Part shown: positions 21,301 to 22,124 of the stretch, piece after piece
Layout of the letters: every line of letters starts with the position of its first letter
Position numbering within the stretch: the stretch's first letter is position 1
DNA from: a virus
DNA: 22,124 nucleotides
Virus record (IMG/VR): IMGVR_UViG_3300038714_000240
Coordinates: 1 to 22,124 of that record
Reading direction: 5' to 3' (one strand)
Notes under the pieces: generated by a model
What the model was told of the DNA's origin: nothing
Seen by the model: only the letters and a program-made list of their open reading frames with translations
Database searches by the model: none
Position numbers and translations under genes: made by a program

Positions 21301-22124
21301 CTGGGTATACAACCCTTCCATTATCACTATCGATTGTTGTTCCATTAGGCACAAGAATTTTGGTACCCTTGACCCTATACATACGTTTAGGAAAGCTTTG
21401 AAACTGTTGAGCATTAAATCTTACTGCAACATAAGCGAAACCCTCATAAGCACGCTTATCTGTAGTTATTTCTGTAAAAGATAGCCAATTTACCCTTCTT
21501 TGATATTTGGGGTTTTCTTCAAAAAGTCTTTCAACAGTTATACTTATTGGAAAATCCATGTCTCTTGTAAATTTTATTTCATAATCTTTCAAATAAGGAC
21601 TAGTTACTCTACCTACAATCACATCTTTTGGAACAAAATCTACTTCATTTCCATTATTTTCCTTAATTTTTATAGATACTCCAATACTTGTTCCTGTAAT
21701 CTCATTTGAATCTGTGTCAACTTTTTGTAAAATTGGTATTTGTAAAGTTACTCTGACTTTATCTACATTTGTATTATCTATAGACCTTGTTATAGGAGTT
21801 CCATGAGGTACCTCAACACCAACAGTATTAACTTTTTGTATTTCATCAATTAGTTGTGATGGACTTTGATTACTAAAACCAGATTTGTATTCAATTTGTA
21901 CATCAGCAAAATTTTTTTCACCATTGTCATTTATTAATGGAGTGCCTTCTAAAAAAACATTATTTTGAAAATCTTTGTTTATTGTAGTTTGAAGAAGATT
22001 ACCTTCTCCTCTTAAATTACCGTCTGTTATAATATTTCGATCATCCAATGATGAATGAATTTCTCCATAGCCTAGTAAATCTATTACTGTTGCAAACTGT
22101 TTACTTTGCAGAGAGTTTTCATAC
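18365..22124 (-). CDS. Tail-tip / host-specificity protein, lambda J-like (partial at right edge)
   Basis: At least 1252 residues are visible, reading in frame to the window edge; the true N-terminus is outside. The first visible residues (SLQSKQFATVIDLLGYGEI) are the usual start of J-type proteins, so only a few dozen residues are missing; the TTG at 22048 is not the start. A tail-tip segment follows with CSDPAWILYDILTTDKGFGG, then SFFAASKYSS, then AFACTSRGQANRLGRWFLY. Two fibronectin-III-like stretches come next (VTWEPVQGVNEYLVFF; DVQNVQIEPISDQSIRLSF), then a beta-rich C-terminal region that ends GRGS. J proteins close the tail tube and contact the receptor. The fibre gene follows after 41 AT-rich bases. 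Confidence 0.9.
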   Translation of the reverse strand, partial: YENSLQSKQFATVIDLLGYGEIHSSLDDRNIITDGNLRGEGNLLQTTINKDFQNNVFLEGTPLINDNGEKNFADVQIEYKSGFSNQSPSQLIDEIQKVNTVGVEVPHGTPITRSIDNTNVDKVRVTLQIPILQKVDTDSNEITGTSIGVSIKIKENNGNEVDFVPKDVIVGRVTSPYLKDYEIKFTRDMDFPISITVERLFEENPKYQRRVNWLSFTEITTDKRAYEGFAYVAVRFNAQQFQSFPKRMYRVKGTKILVPNGTTIDSDNGRVVYPENYIFDGTFKTVEANDLVFGTVDGNLKKEWCSDPAWILYDILTTDKGFGGENGIIDPDTLDVYSFFAASKYSSELITDPITGTQEPRFSCNVVLNQKNDAYSLINDLCSVMNAMPFYSNGSLQLSQDRPTNTTTKTSDPQYIFNNSNVTEEGFTYQGVGQRIKYTEVEVAYFDNDTQEIDFELVTTEDIKAFAEPDEHNPNALDAKNKYGSTRKTLKAFACTSRGQANRLGRWFLYSNLKESEVVSFTTTLEAGVIVRPATIIAIADSLRAGVRRGGRIKSATSTTIVVDDANNTDLTTENSATLTVILPNGKASVPRTISSINGTTITVSSAFAYKDDDGNEVTATPQANSIWAIENSSIELQIFRVVSIEEKNESEYTITAVIHDTNKYAEVESLDVALNPRTITTLIDEKPSPNNLSATEQIVQLDNRAISKIFVTWEPVQGVNEYLVFFRYSDGDVDDDGDEGIENPESFRISRPSFEIVESRAGKYEFTVQSYNALGKLSSSVSKLVFNAVGKTAVPADVQNVQIEPISDQSIRLSFDKSTDVDVLHGGTLIIRSSNLTTGASFTDSVDVGEFAGNVNSVIVDNIINGTYFLAFKDDGGRISANAASIKNISTQPDVQPKLTVLTDREDLDSTPFAGSKVGCFFDSTLDGLVHGLNGKIDGVSDFDAIEDLDLLDNTVATVGTYSFANTLDLGGKQPLVLQRHLVTKGFYNNELFDDRSAFIETWTDFDGTTVAIDVNAKVLVATTDSDPDTSTAGTYTINNGSGAAGTIITITKSGHGYSVGSFVTVDFTSGTGVDGDYQIQSITTNTFTLTSATSLSTSGNCNFSAEFSQFNPFINGKYIARGFKFRCDLETKDIAQSIEIEELGYTAQIESRTETSLGNAGATNGVFASGTSTKSVTFTNSFFTGQSGTSVAANSVLPSIGITIENQSQGDFFVLSNITGSGFDIDVKDSNGNNVNRNFKYAVTGFGRGS

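Noticed and set aside
22046-22048. TTG as the start of the tail-tip protein
   Set aside because: The frame is open to the window edge, and the upstream residues match the usual J-type N-terminus.
1-22124. CRISPR arrays, insertion sequences, tRNA genes
   Set aside because: No regularly spaced 25-40 base repeats outside coding repeats, no transposase motif and no tRNA-like fold were seen on either strand.

Overview
The window is a piece of a tailed double-stranded DNA phage genome with a siphovirus-like gene set: small and large terminase, a lambda-type tail-tip (J-like) protein and a tail fibre. The DNA is AT-rich (about one third G+C by eye). Genes are tightly packed, mostly with 1 to 20 base overlaps, and strong Shine-Dalgarno sites are scarce. 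Several secreted or membrane proteins (14.5-16.5 kb) and the N-terminus of the fibre resemble families I associate with marine phages, especially those of picocyanobacteria and uncultured marine siphoviruses. The host is therefore probably a low-G+C marine bacterium, but nothing here proves it. I see no integrase, photosynthesis gene, tRNA or CRISPR array. No stretch longer than 300 bases lacks a gene; the longest gap is 8194-8394.

Layout. (1) 5488 down to 1, leftward: a lambda-O-like replication initiator that appears to carry its own origin, two small genes and a 51-residue ORF. These are followed by a ParB-like domain protein, an FkbM-type methyltransferase and a TET/JBP-type 2-oxoglutarate/Fe(II) oxygenase, then small and large terminase and the first codons of the next gene. 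(2) 5494-5937, rightward: a RusA-type Holliday-junction resolvase that starts 5 bases from the initiator start. (3) 8193 down to 6037, leftward: a 325-residue protein of unknown function, a terminator-like hairpin, then five small unknown genes. (4) 8194-8394: a divergent promoter region. (5) 8395-13205, rightward: small early genes, then an exonuclease VIII/RecE-like nuclease, a DGQHR-domain protein, a Rad52-like annealing protein, a small HTH protein and a protein with an SSB-like acidic tail, closed by a strong terminator. (6) 13644 down to 13202, leftward: two small genes. (7) 13710-15490, rightward: a holin candidate and three exported proteins. (8) 15491-15633: a structured intergenic segment. 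(9) 22124 down to 15634, leftward: the tail-tip protein (cut by the window edge), a tail fibre with a YadA-like roll and an S74 self-cleaving chaperone, two small genes and two membrane proteins.

How it fits together. The phage seems to use the host replisome, since only an initiator is visible, and to bring its own recombination set (nuclease, annealing protein, SSB-like protein, RusA). The most interesting part is 1748-3848. A candidate DNA-base oxygenase, an FkbM methyltransferase and a free-standing ParB domain overlap end to end and run straight into the terminase genes. This arrangement suggests a DNA hypermodification system whose product is read or protected at packaging. Gene calls rest on recognised motifs and on my own reading of the sequence; no search was run.
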